Notes under the pieces: model-generated
The model's input: the letters and a program-made list of their open reading frames with translations, nothing else
What the model was told of the DNA's origin: nothing
The model's database searches: none
Shown here: piece after piece, positions 18,734-29,876 of the stretch
Layout: every line of letters begins with the position of its first letter
Numbering within the stretch: the stretch's first letter is position 1
Program-made: the position numbers and the translations under genes
From: Dendrocalamus latiflorus
Lineage: Eukaryota > Streptophyta > Magnoliopsida > Poales > Poaceae
NCBI GenBank assembly: GCA_017311315.1
Contig: CM029642.1
Coordinates: 12,660,596-12,724,595, forward strand
Direction of reading: 5' to 3'
DNA: 64,000 nucleotides

Positions 18734-20812
18734 TCAAATTAACTTCACCTCGGCCACCTTCATCACAGTCAGCTCGCGGGGGACGACGTACGATTCCAGC
18801 GCCCGCACCGTCAGCTCCTCGCGACGTGTGGACATCGGCAGCGGTGGCGAGAACTTCGGCGTCTGGTGCTGCAGAGTGTGGCATGTCTGCCAGGAGAGCA
18901 TGTACGACAGGCCCGAGGACCGGCGCATGCTGGCCTCCATCTCCCGCATCTCGGCGGTGAGCCCGGAGATCAGGCACGCCTCGCCGGCCTCCCTCCCGTA
19001 CTCGGAGTCCTTGAGGCGGAGCCACTGCTCCCACAGCTCGTCCGCGGCGTCGACGAGGGCCCTCCCCTTGTCGTCGTACCTGCGGAGTATGTCGTCGACG
19101 ATGTTGAGCGCCTCGAAGCGCACGATCTCCGCCGCCACCTCCTTGGATCGGTCGACGCCCTGCCTGACGACGACCACCTGCCCGTCGACCAACTCCTGCT
19201 GCCCCGTGCTCGACGCAGGGTTGTACTTGAAACGGACTTTGAGCTGCCCCGGCAAGTTGGCGAGTTCGTCCTCACCGACCTTGTCCACGTAGACGATGAA
19301 GTTTCTGACCGCGCCGGCTTGAAGGGCGCCGGCCATGATGTAGCCACTCTTCCTGTCGCCCTCGATGTGCCACTTGGATCTGCCAGACTCGATAGCCGAC
19401 AGCGTCGCCTTGGACGACTCGCTGCACGCTATGCGGACCTCTGTTTGGACGGCGACGACGGAGGTGATTTTGCTGATGCTTGCCTCAAAGGCCTCGGTAA
19501 TCCGGTCGTGCTCGTCGTTGAGGATGCCGTACGTGCCGGTGTGGCTTTTGGCTATATGGTGCATCGCTCTGACGTTGTGCGCGTCGCGGAAGCCAAAGGT
19601 GTGGACGGAGCAGTTGAGGTTGATTTTCCCCGCCTCGATGAAGGAGTCGTCGTCGCCGTCGGAGATGAGGATGACGAAGGCCACGCGGCTCTTCTGATCT
19701 TCTGGCCGCTCTTCCAATATCTACAAGCACAAAAAAGTACACCCGAACTAGCTGAATAGCCCGTGGAATTGCGTAGCTAGATACTACACGAAGCATACAT
19801 TTCTATTTGAAATTAGATCTGTATCAGTTTTGCTATTGCACAGGCGACTGAATTTTTTTTTATGTTTCAGTCACCTGAAATTGCACTCTCAATGAACTAA
19901 AATTGCAGCCTCCCTAAAAAAACAGCTGCAACTTTAGGTGATTCAGAGTGCAACTTCAGGTGACCTGAAATTGCACTCTCAATCAACTAAAATTGCAGCC
20001 CCCCTAAAAAAAAACATGTGCAACTTCAGGTGATTCAAAGTGCAACTTTAGGTGACTGAAAGATAAAAAACTTTCAGTCGCTTGTGCAATAGTCTATGCC
20101 GATCTATATTTGTTATGCTACTCCAATGTCTACGATTGAAAATATGGTATGGCTGCATATATAGGCACCATAAATACATACCTTCGCGGCGTTGGCCAAG
20201 GCTTTGGCTAGCTTGTTGTCGCCAATGACAGCCAGGGACTTAACCCTCTTGAAGGCGTTGCTCCGGCCTTCAGAGGACATCTCCATTAGGCCCGTTTTCT
20301 CGGCGGTGGTCGACGTCTGGACGGGGACGATGGCGAGGCGGTCCTTGTCGTCAAGCTTCCCGATGACTACCCTCATGGCCTCCTCGAGCATACTCTGCCT
20401 GTTCTCCGGCGTCAAGGCACGGCAGCTGACGTCGAGGACGGCGACGAGGTCAATGGGGGCACGATCCCCAATTCCCGGCGGCGCCACGACGCGCACCAGC
20501 ACGGGGATGCCGGAGTGCCGAGTGCCTCTTTGGCCATCTATGGATGGCGTCGACCTTCGCGTAGGCTGACAGTTGCACCTTTTTGCCAGTCTGCATGTAT
20601 GAGTACAGAAATGAGATGAGCGCGAATTATAGATGTGATTAACTGCACCAAATCTAGCTTACTGCACCAAATATAGCTTGTTTTTGTTTTAGTTTAATAA
20701 TATTTTGATTGAACTTATCCTACATGGAATGATGCATGGAAACAGTTACATGCGTACCCGGCCACTGAAATCTGTAGTACCAACAAAATAAAAACATTAC
20801 CTGATCAGACAT
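18734..20812 (-). pseudogene. vWA gene 2: von Willebrand A domain protein, frameshifted
   Basis: The model reads right to left: a 12-base first exon 20801-20812 (MSDQ), intron with GTAATG donor, exon 20182-20590 (TGKKVQLSAYAKVDAIHR...), an intron of about 460 bp holding a MITE, and an exon from 19720. The splice joints keep phase (NAAK|ILEERPEDQK). The vWA core is present: LVRVVAPP, IDLVAVLDVSCRAL, IVPVQTST, VILISDGDDD, TFGFRDAHN. A 7-base duplication (GAGTGCC repeated, near 20514-20527) breaks the frame upstream of the vWA core, so the annotated N-terminus cannot be joined to the domain. The MIDAS reads DVSCR. At the 3' end the frame passes HQTPKFSPPLP and runs straight into MSTRREEL, which may be the start of gene 1. 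A TATA box lies at 20910. Confidence 0.72.
19833..20092. mobile_element. MITE in the vWA gene 2 intron
   Basis: A 260-bp element with terminal inverted repeats CTATTGCACAGGCGACTGAA and TTCAGTCGCTTGTGCAATAG. Its interior holds repeated GGTGATTCA and TGCAACTT blocks. I could not define a clean target duplication, so the superfamily is open. The related remnant in gene 1's intron indicates insertion before the gene duplication. Confidence 0.75.
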
Positions 20813-20909
20813 CTCTAGCTAGTTCCACAGATGTGCACGCTACCAGTGAAAGAAATACCGATTGTGTTTGATTGATCGATGCTATAGATCAAATAAAGGC
20901 TCGTGGTAA

Positions 20910-20917
20910 TATATATA
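20910..20917 (-). promoter_or_regulatory. TATA box of vWA gene 2
   Basis: TATATATA on the minus strand, about 100 bases upstream of the ATG at 20812. With a start site about 30 bases downstream, the 5' leader would be about 65 bases. The spacing supports the tiny MSDQ first exon. Confidence 0.5.
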
Positions 20918-21230
20918 GTGCAAAGCACTGCTCTCCTGTTGGGTGAGATTACGGAATGGCCCTTGCATGATGTACTACATCCCATCTGAATATGTTACAC
21001 GTCGTTTTAGCTTCGAGCATGCACAAGGAACAAGGAGTTCATACTATTCCCTTCGACATATCTTACCCCAGTTGATTGTATGAACATCGATCTAACACCA
21101 CTGCCAATAAACACTTAATAGAGGCACTTGATGGAAAATGTTATCTTGAAAAGTCAAATTGACATATATTTTGCAAACAAAAACAAACTTCCTACGTAAA
21201 ATGACATATATTTTTGGATTATATGTAGTA

Positions 21231-21487
21231 CACCCTCTAGTCACAAAAGAAAACCGTCCTAAAATATGTACAATCAAATCATACTAATTTTGACTAAAGA
21301 TATTAACTAAAATACATAGTTTGGATATATGAAAATGGAATGAGTAATTTGTCATAAAAATACTTTCACAACATTAAATTTATATAACTTTTTTTAAATG
21401 TTGATTATTAAACATATTGGTCAAATTAAGTGATAACTGATATCCTGTTGACTTTAAAAGTAAAAAACGATTTTTTACTGGAGGGAG
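21231..21487. mobile_element. Stowaway-like MITE
   Basis: The segment is flanked by TA on both sides and ends GGAGGGAG, with CACCCTCTAGTCAC at the left. It is AT-rich and non-coding, about 257 bp. The ends fit the CTCCCTCC consensus of grass Stowaway (Tc1/mariner) MITEs, with decay on the left. Confidence 0.6.
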
Positions 21488-21677
21488 TATTTCTCTTGCT
21501 TGTTTCTCGAGAGGATATATATGTAATTGTGCCACTTTTGATGTCTGATATCTTTATTCTGGATCGAGTGTAGTTTGCTCCATCCCTACCTCTCAGAATA
21601 CTTTGTTCCATACTTCGTACGTGAGAATAAGGTGATCAGAGAGCAAAGCATATGATTTTTTTTTTGAGAAGATCGAT

Positions 21678-21787
21678 CGTGATTGGTTAGCATATCAGTA
21701 ATGGGGTACGCAAAGAACAAAGCCCAAACTCGAGTACTACTAGATATGCTTGATTAAGAAAAGAAAAGGAAAAGAAAGGAACACCGA
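21678..21787 (+). repeat. 110-bp direct repeat, left copy
   Basis: It begins CGTGATTGGTTAGCATATCA and is repeated with scattered differences at 26054-26164, about 4.4 kb to the right. It is not flanked by mobile-element ends, so segmental duplication is the simplest explanation. Confidence 0.8.
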
Positions 21788-21883
21788 GACCAAAGCACTA
21801 CCTCCCCTTCGTGTACGTAATTGAGATCATTATATCACATGATCACCTACATATTAACGGTGCGTGAGTAGTACTGATCGAAG

Positions 21884-22162
21884 TAGATGTACGTGTGCGC
21901 GCCTCAGGTACTTGGTAGGATTCAACATCGTCGCGGCGATCCTGGAAGCGGCGGCGATCTACCTGCAGTTCAGCAAAAGCGACGACGAGGACTGGGGAGG
22001 CAACCGGCGATCCTGGAAGTTGCGGTGCAGGCGCTGCTCTACTCGTCGACGGGCGCGACGGAGGAGGAAGATCTTCCTCGCCGAGCCCGAATTAGTACTT
22101 GAGGTGCTAAGCTCTCCTCCGTCGGCCGTGGCTAATAAGAGAGACGGCTACTTCAATTCGTA
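21884..22162 (+). other. Exon-like GC-rich fragment of an unknown gene
   Basis: A GC-rich stretch begins after a splice-acceptor-like CCTCAG and reads YLVGFNIVAAILEAAAIYLQ, a plausible hydrophobic segment, before running into the 68-bp repeat at 22057-22124. The frame has no recognisable family. It may be a gene fragment related to the DUF594 fragment at 15448 or unrelated. 22163-23627 is AT-rich and I see no gene or defined repeat in it. Confidence 0.3.
22057..22124 (+). repeat. 68-bp direct repeat, right copy
   Basis: Matches 15174-15241 with one mismatch and the same GAGGAAGATCTTCCTC palindrome. Confidence 0.85.
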
Positions 22163-23627
22163 GGCTTGTCAGTGATCCAAGGTGTACTACAACAAATTAT
22201 TAAATGGGTTACCAATGCTGAAACACTTGATGATTTATGCCATCATAAGCCTAGTCACTAACTTAATATCGTGGTGGGGATCGTCGGCTATGTTTGGATA
22301 TTTGGACCTTAACTAAATTCTCTATTTTGGATTATTTCAGAAAACCTAAATATGAAGAAAGAAATGTAGCCACGAAAATGAATTTAGTATGAAGAATTGA
22401 TGCATTCCTTAAGGTGCTTTGATTAGTTTACACCAAACAGTTGGCGATGTTAAGAACTTGTATTGTGGACTGTTGTCTTCTACATATACGGATATACCTA
22501 GAATTGGAATTGTTGCTAACCAGGGTTCCTTTCTTGTTAGTAGGGAAAGGGTAAAGTGACACTGTCTAGTGATGCCATCCCTTCATGTTTATTGCAAGAG
22601 AAGACGAAGAGGAAAGAGGTACCTTCCGTTACAATGTTCGATCTATTTCCTTTAAGCTTACGGATGTGAGTATAGCACCCCAAACTATAGTACCGTATTG
22701 CCAGTTTGCAATGAGTTACACTGGCACATATTAATGTTTGTTGGCCTAAAATAAAGTACTTCCGGGTTAATTCTTTTAGATAAAACGATAACAAAGACCT
22801 GGTTAAGTTGCTACGCATGCGTAGACCCGTCCCATGTGGGGTTGAGCTTTTAGCGAATTTTAAGCCTAGGACGTTAAAGTGAGTGCTTAAAAATAAGAAA
22901 GGAAAAGGACAAAGGAGAGGTGTGTGCTGACTTACTTGTGGAATGTGTCTCTTCCGTGTAATATGCCTAGCAGTTGTGCTAATCATCATGGTTAATCGTT
23001 TATTGTAGAAGTGTGGAATAATGATTATATATCATCATTGCTTAAGACCAACTAATGATACTTAAAATATAATAATCTCAATAGTGTCTCAAGGTGGGTC
23101 AATCCAATACTATATTCTCTAACAGATGTTCACATTACTGATTTGATATCCCCGTATCTATGATCGGTAAAATGCGGTCATCAATCAATATATGTGCTGC
23201 TTTATAAGTCACTAGTGTGCCAACCAGTGACATTCGACCAAGGATGTTTAAGAATAACATCATATAGCAAATAAAAGGTTTCACCAACAAATCGCATATC
23301 ACTAATATTAATAAATAATAATTCATTTAAGGAATATAATATCATTAATTCAAAATATTATAAATATAGAAGTGATACAATCATCTCCATAATTATCTCT
23401 AGAGCATTCACTAACACATTCGCACTGACAAGATCTCTCTTACAACCTTTTCTGTCTTTGTTTTGTGAAACATCGAATACTGCATCTACATGACCATAAT
23501 TGTTTTCTTAGTGAAAGAGGACAGTCCCCTTTATGTGTTCGATAAGATGACATTGAGGTGTATTGTCTTGGTTACACAAGCCACTCCCACTCATCCTTCA
23601 GGACAACGTAGCTGCTAGAGGAGGAGC

Positions 23628-23770
23628 TGGCGACGTAGTGCATGGCCCTGGCATTGCACGCATCACGAAAGCCAAAAGGTGTGGATGGTGTAGTTGGAAT
23701 TAAGGGTTTCCTACAAGTTGGAGCTAGCGACCGTTGCCGTCGAAGATGAGGATTTTGAAGCTGATATCAC
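23628..23770 (-). pseudogene. Third vWA copy, short relic
   Basis: About 140 bases on the minus strand align with the start of the last exon of genes 1 and 2, around TFGFRDAHN and the ISDGD region. There are many substitutions and small gaps, including an extra base in the run GCCAAAAGG. It ends where the Copia-3 LTR begins. No other exon of this copy is visible. Confidence 0.65.
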
Positions 23771-23819
23771 TTGTTAATTTATGATAAATAATTGGTACAT
23801 TTGTTGAGCTAGATTTTAG

Positions 23820-25942
23820 TTGTGCAAAAAATTATCTCTTTTCAGTGTTTATGATAGTGAGCGATCTGACCGATTTGAAGGACCGATCAGACCGCTGGGC
23901 AGTGGTGGTCTGAACGAAATGGAGGGCCGGTCAAGCAGCTGGGAGTGTGGCAATCTGACCAGTCCAAATTCTTTTTGTGGAATTATGATGATTCTAGACC
24001 AAATTAATGTGAGGAATAGTTTGGTGATGGGTTTGCACTAAGTTTTACTGGATTTGGAGTTGTGAGTCAAAACTAGATAGAGTTTTACCGAAAATCCAGA
24101 GAGAGATTTTTTAAGGACTTAATAGCTTGAATGGGGTGGTCAGACCGACAGGGAGTTAAATGTTCTAGAATTTGGATGATTTTGTGTGATTTGAACTTGG
24201 GTTGATGTTTGTTCAGCGATCATGGTTGGATTGCATTGCATGATGCATTGGTTTGACTAACGTGAGCCAAGTGGAACTTGAACATGATATGGCTGCTTGG
24301 TCTTTGGATGTGCAGGTGGCTTGGATGTAGCAGTTGCCAGCATTGGACGCAGACTAGGCAGGGGAGTTGAAGTCCAGAGCAGTCATGGAAGTACAGGTGA
24401 AGTTATGTAGCTCAAGCTGGAGCACAAAGAAGACGAGGATCGTGGTGAGGCGAGCTGGTGCATATAGTGCGCCAAGTGATGAGGCCGATGCATTTAGAGA
24501 TGGTTCAGGAGAGACTAAATGCGTGAAGACATGACGGTTAGTCATTGGACACTACGGATGAAGTGTCAAAGCATATGGAGATGCTTTGAGGTGAAGGCAA
24601 TGACGGGGTCAAGGAAAGGTGCTTGGAAGTTTCATCAGAGGTACGTTGGTAGTTGGTCAAATACCAGTGTTGGTGACTTGATTAAAACCATGGCATAGGG
24701 AGGCACAAAGGGAGAAACAGTTTAGATCAAGGAGAGTTGGAATTGCAAGTGGATCAATCTCTAAGGTGTTAGCGAGTTGAGTCTTGTAAGCACTTTGAAA
24801 AGCATGCATGAGTGTAAAACCCATGTTTGTTGTGGTTGACTGGTTTCACTAGTTTCCTAAATGGGTTGGACCCGTTAAAGGTGTGTGTGTTGGTTATTTA
24901 GAGGGGAGAAGATGAGGTAGATGGATCAAGGATTCTAGGGTTAGGGTTTTATCCCTATCTTGTCTCCTCCTATGGTTACAAGAGAGAAAGTTTGAGAGAG
25001 GGTAATGGTGGTGCTATGGCTGCAACTTGTAATCATCCATGAGTTTGTGAACATCTTCCTCTACTAAATCAATCAAAGCTTTGTCTTAATCTTGCTCTTG
25101 TTTGGTTTTGCTTGTTCTCGAGCTCGATTGGTGATTCTGTGTTTCCCTTGCTAGGACATGTGAGAATAGATTTGAAAATCCTCATGCCATAGATCCTCAT
25201 GAGTAAGAAGTAATTAGTAATTTAGGGTTTGTGGTGTTCTTGTGATGTAGATTTGATTCTCTTCAATTATGTAGATTGAGCCCGAGGACCCTATGATTCT
25301 TTATTGGTTTAGGCTCCTGATGGCTTGAGTAGGTCTCATACAAAATTTAGACGTGTTTGAATGATATGTGAGAAAGTTCTTAATATTTGAGTTTTATCCC
25401 GAGAGATTTTCAGACATGGAATAGGGGACAGGTCAGATCGGTCTTGCTCTAGCGATCAGACCAACTGGCTATGGTCAGGCCGGTCATTGACCTATGGTCT
25501 AACTGGCCACAGCCTGAAGGGTTGATTTCTATTGACTGGGGTTTTTTGCTTTGTCTTACCAAGTCTAAGTGGTGCAATCTAAGCTTGGTGACTATCATAG
25601 TTATTGAGTAAAGATTTGAATGCTGAAAGGGGAAAAAGTTTGGGGAATCATTCACCCCCTCTGATTGTTAGTATCGGTCCTATAAGTGGTATCAGAGCCT
25701 GATTAAGATCTTTATAGATTTTAACCAGTCGTAAGAGTCATAGCATCAGATAGGTATTCCACCAAGCCACCCGCCTTCGATAGGGTCGACTTCTCATATT
25801 GGAAGGTGTGGATGGCTACTTACATTCAGGCCCAAAGCTATACAGTCTGGGATAAGGTCAAGACTTCCTATGTTGTCCCTGCTGATGATCAGGTTACTCC
25901 AGCAAATCTTCTAGATGTTGAGGTAAACAGCAAGGTTGGGCG
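23820..25942 (+). mobile_element. Copia-3: truncated Sirevirus-like 5' LTR, PBS and start of gag
   Basis: A 1.86-kb LTR (about 23820-25683) is followed by TGGTATCAGAGCC at 25688, the primer binding site complementary to initiator tRNA-Met. The following frame contains STKPPAFDRVDFSYWKVWMA, a Copia gag N-terminus of the Sirevirus type. Coding sequence stops at about 25942 and nothing of pol is found, so the element is truncated. The LTR carries many GGTCAGACC / GGTCTGACC-like words near 23870 and 25435. The left boundary is my estimate. 25943-26053 and 26165-26528 hold nothing I recognise. Confidence 0.72.
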
Positions 25943-26053
25943 TTATAATTTTAAATTTTTTGGATGTCAAGTTTAACTAGTTTATGCTAATTAGGGACCA
26001 AAACAAGGACGCACGCCAGGCACAATCTCAATGGGGGTCATTAGTTAGTTCCT

Positions 26054-26164
26054 CGTGATTGGTTAGCATATCAGTAATGAGGTAAGCAAAGAACAAAACC
26101 CAAAATTCAAGTACTACTGGATAAGCTTAATTAGGAATAGAAAAGGAAAAGAAAGGAACACCGA
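26054..26164 (+). repeat. 110-bp direct repeat, right copy
   Basis: Diverged copy of 21678-21787, in the same orientation. Confidence 0.8.
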
Positions 26165-26738
26165 ATCAATGAGTTCACAATTTGGCCTCAACAGAATGAT
26201 AGAATTCCACTTTGCCAACTAACTAACGATGCCAATCTCAAAAGAAAAAACTAACTGATTAATGATGTCTGTCTGAAACCTAGGACCTCTTTGGAACACA
26301 TGATTCAATAGTATGAAAAACCTAAGGCCTATTTGGAACACGAGATTCAACAGTCTGAAAAACCTAAACCCCACGTCCAACAAGGCATGACATTTTATTT
26401 TTATCAAAATTCATACAAAATTGGGGGCCTCCAAATGGATCACAACCAATGACGTCGCCAAATGCATCTCCCTTAGTTTGAGCGGGACATTAAAATTTTG
26501 CTCATCGCTGGAAGCTCGATCTTGCCTTCACTACTACAAAAAGCCTAATATTAGAGGCCACATCACAAATGATTATCCAAAACCATCAGTATTAAATACA
26601 ATCACAAACAATTTTTACCATAAACCATCTATGATATTACCAAAATACCACAGACGGTTTTATCTTTCAACCGTCTGTGATAATTTACAGACGGTTTGTA
26701 TTAAAAACAGTCTATAATAATTAAGTATCACTACCGGG

Positions 26739-27340
26739 CTCAGCAGCTTTGCCGAGTGCCGGTGGCACTCGGCAAAGCACGATAAACACTCGACAAAGGC
26801 TTTGCTGAGTGCCACCCACGGCATAGATCACACGGCAAAGTTTCTGACGGCAAAGAGCTCTTTGCCGAGAGCTTTTCATCGAGCACTCGGCAAAGGCTTT
26901 GCCGAGTGCCAAAACGACCCTCGGCAAAAAAAAGTCAGTGAACGGCGAGAACACGGTGACGGCGACTTTTGCCGAGTGCCAGGACGAAATGACACTCGGC
27001 AAATCCTTCCAGTTTGCCGAGTGTCGTGGTAATGACACTCGGCAAACGCTTACGCTTTGCCGAGTGTCATGGTGAAAACACTCGGCAAAGACGCAAAGTT
27101 TGCCGAGTGTTTTTACCATGACACTCGGCAAAGCCAAAACACTCGGCAAAAAATGTTCCCAGAATGCCCAGAAACGTTACTTTGCCGAGTGTTTTTACCA
27201 TGACACTCGGCAAAGCCAAAACACTCGGCAAAAAATGTTCCCAGAATGCCCAGAAACGTTACTTTGCCGAGTGCTTTTACCATGACACTCGGCAAAACCT
27301 CCCTTTGCCGAGTGTAACACACGGCAAAGTGGCCAAAAAC
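26739..27340. repeat. CACTA-2 subterminal repeats, 3' side
   Basis: Dense TTTGCCGAGTG and CACTCGGCAAA words in both orientations. 27099-27180 and 27181-27262 are two nearly identical 82-bp tandem copies. Confidence 0.88.
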
Positions 27341-27410
27341 TGCCAAGTTTAATTGTTTATTGCACCCCACTCAAACAAATCACAATATATCACAGATATA
27401 TCAATAATAT

Positions 27411-27633
27411 ATCACAAAGTAATCACCACAAGTGCCATTTCACAACCATTCACCAAGTGCAACCACAATATATCACATATAATGCAAATCCAAGTATCAT
27501 TCACCAAGTATCAACCACAATATCACAAAGTAATCACCACAAGTGCCATTCACAACCATTCACCAAGTGCAACCACAATATATCACATATAATGCAAATC
27601 CAAGTATCATTCACCAAGTATCAACCACAATAT
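27411..27633. repeat. Two tandem copies, period 111 bp
   Basis: An AC- and AT-rich unit containing ATCACAAAGTAATCACCACA and TCACCAAGTATCAACC is repeated twice between the TNPA-like stop and the subterminal array. It probably lies in the 3' untranslated region. Confidence 0.8.
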
Positions 27634-27675
27634 TCAGAATAAACATCACAACCACAAGTATCATCACCAAGCTGC

Positions 27676-29751
27676 TCACCCCGACTGATGTGGTGGGTCA
27701 TGAGGCACATTATTCGAAGCCGCCGATTGATTCTGCACAAAGGAGAAGAGATTGCATGTGTGAGACAAGATTTAAGGTAGGAACATACAAACTTAAACAT
27801 TCATACTCCACTAGAAACTCACAGGAGTAGCTGCAGGAGGAGGTGGAGGAGGGAATAGCTCCGGTGGCAGAGGTTGACCCATCCTCTCGCCAAGACTTTG
27901 CATCCACTGAAACATCTGCTCCATCCTCTGCCGCTCGGCCTCATTCCTCTGCCGATCCGCCTCCATCCTCGCCGCCATCTCCTCCCGTAGCCTCTTCTCT
28001 TCTTCCAGCTGGGCCTACAATATTTCACCCCAATGTTACAATGCAAAGCAAAGGTATGTAAAAATTAATGAACGACGAATAAAACAGAAATAACCTGGAG
28101 TGCCTCCATCCGGGACTGTGCAGTGTCCGGCCGTGGGCGTATGGCCGGGCTTGAGCTCGTGCTCCTTGCTCGAATCTGGGGGAGAGTGGGAGTAGTGGCC
28201 GTGTCGAGTGTGCTGTCGCCAATCCAGTACCGCCCATGCTTCTTGCCTCCTCCCACCCTCATGACGACTTCTCCATCAAGGTCCTGGGTGCTCGGATCGT
28301 ACTCTGGCCCATGGACCGCCCTTGCCATCGATGTGTACTCACTGAGGCGGCTGTGGACGGTCGCATTGCTGTACACCGAGGGCAGGTCCTCCGGGTTGTA
28401 GTCGACGTCGGACGTCGCCTTGCCCTTGTGGGCCAAAGCCCATGCCTTGAACTGGGAGCAAGGCTGGCCACCATGTGACGACGACTACGAAAAAAATAGC
28501 AAGATGATTAGAAATTATGCAGAATTGAGCGTTATAATAAAGAAATGAATTCGCGTACCCATGTAGCCGCGAATTCGTCGAGGCTACGGTTGCCTTGATG
28601 GTGTGGTGCACCTGGCATCATCAAACGCCGCTCCCGGCAAGCGTTGTGCGTCTCCTCCCACTCGGTGGCGCACCACTTGTCCACCATCTATGCCCAGCAC
28701 TGGAGATGCTGGGCGCACCACCACGGAGGCGCCTACACGTCATCAAGTATATGACATATAAGAAGATCAAATTAAGCGTACTTAATCTCAGAAAAAATCA
28801 GTATTAATGTTCTATATTTACCTGAATGTATTCTTCCCGGGTCAGCCTCATGTTTCTTGCTTGAGTTTTGTTGATCTTCACTCCAAGGTAGGTAGTGTTG
28901 TATGTTACGATGGCCTGGACGCGCGCCTCGTAATGCATGTCCTTCACGAGTTTATAACAGGCTTTGTGAGCCACACTAGCCGCCTTGGCCTCATATCCCT
29001 CCTGGCATCTGAAGAAATCCTGCATATAGACGCGATGTATCCAGTTATTATTTCAAGAATGTCCAATGAATGTGATGTATTGAGCAATGTAGTGCGAGGA
29101 AGACTTACCCACAGCTCGGCCGTCACCCGCGCCGCCTTGTTGGCGAATACCCTGCCATCCCGATCTGGTAAATCGGGGAAGGCGACGTAGTGGTCCCACG
29201 TGTAGGCCGGCTCCTGCCCTCCGCCAAACGCAACCAAGCCAGGGAAGTGTAGCCTGCACAAAAGACCCAGGATGCCATTGACATGGCGTTTGTGATCACC
29301 TGCAGCCTCAAGCGTCCAACACCTGCCCAAGTGATTGAGATAAATTATTAGTTTCTATTGTGATTTTCAACATATCAAATGAAAAAGTAGTGATAACATC
29401 TAAAGTTACTTACCTAGCCCCAGTGGGTCGAATCAGCGGGCGTCTCTCACGAGGTATCGGTCGCCTCGGGAGGGTCGAGGGACCTCGCAACCAGACACCC
29501 GACGAACCAGAGGAAGCGGAACCCCCTGCCGCCTCCTCCTCCTGCTCCTCCTCCTGCTCCTCCTGCTCCTCCTGCTCCTGCTCCTCCTCCTCCTCCTCCT
29601 CCCGCTCCCGCTCCTCCTCCCGCTCCTCCTCCCGCTCCTCCTCAAGAGTGCTCCTGCTCCTCCCGCTCCTCCTACTCCTGCTCCCGGACTGCTCAGCTGC
29701 ATCGGGCCGTCTTTGGTAAAGCGACCTTACGTTCCTCATACCGCCCACCAT
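27676..29751 (-). pseudogene. TNPA-like protein (Transposase_24 family) of CACTA-2, seven exons, one nonsense codon
   Basis: Splice signals define seven exons that join in phase, right to left: 29414-29751, 29109-29322, 28822-29019, 28559-28732, 28095-28484, 27823-28014 and 27676-27732, about 521 codons. The N-terminus is MVGGMRNVRS, followed by a long Glu/Arg run from a GAG/CTC repeat. The middle part (FEEL-type HKACYKLVKDMHYEARVQAI; DGEVVMRVGGGKKHGRYW) is characteristic of the plant Transposase_24 family (PF03004). The end is a coiled coil (EEMAARMEADRQRNEAERQR), a Pro-rich stretch and SAASNNVPHDPPHQSG. In En/Spm this partner binds subterminal repeats and assists TNP2. An in-frame TAG at 28688-28690 in exon 4 interrupts it (CWA*MVDKW). 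Exon borders are my reading of GT/AG sites and need transcript support. Confidence 0.75.
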
Positions 29752-29876
29752 CTTTGTTCAATCACCTGCAATTAAAAAGAGTAAACCAATAAGCACAGAT
29801 AAACAAGATGTACTTAGAAAGAAAGAGATGCAAAATAAACAAAATATAATTAGAAAATAACAAAGTATTACATGTA

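Larger units (their letters stand above)
16143..18837 (-). pseudogene. vWA gene 1: von Willebrand A domain protein, frameshifted
   Basis: Coding order is right to left. A candidate first exon lies at 18749-18837 (MSTRREEL... or an inner ATG at 18763), followed by exon 18201-18622, a 1-kb intron with GTATGT donor at 18195-18200 and AG acceptor at 17192-17193, and a last exon from 17191. The exons join in phase (NAAK|ILEERPEDQ). The product would begin the vWA fold with HSGVPVLVRVVAPP and IDLVAVLDVSCAAL and continue with IILISDGD, as in grass vWA proteins related to the WAV3 group but without a RING region in view. It is broken: one base is missing at 18278/18279 compared with gene 2, and two extra bases near 16355 shift the C-terminus. 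The MIDAS motif reads DVSCA in place of DVSGS. The intron carries a Mutator-type MITE and part of another. Confidence 0.72.

Noticed and set aside
22537..22989. 150-residue minus-strand ORF
   Set aside because: AT-rich intergenic DNA, no domain, no splice context.
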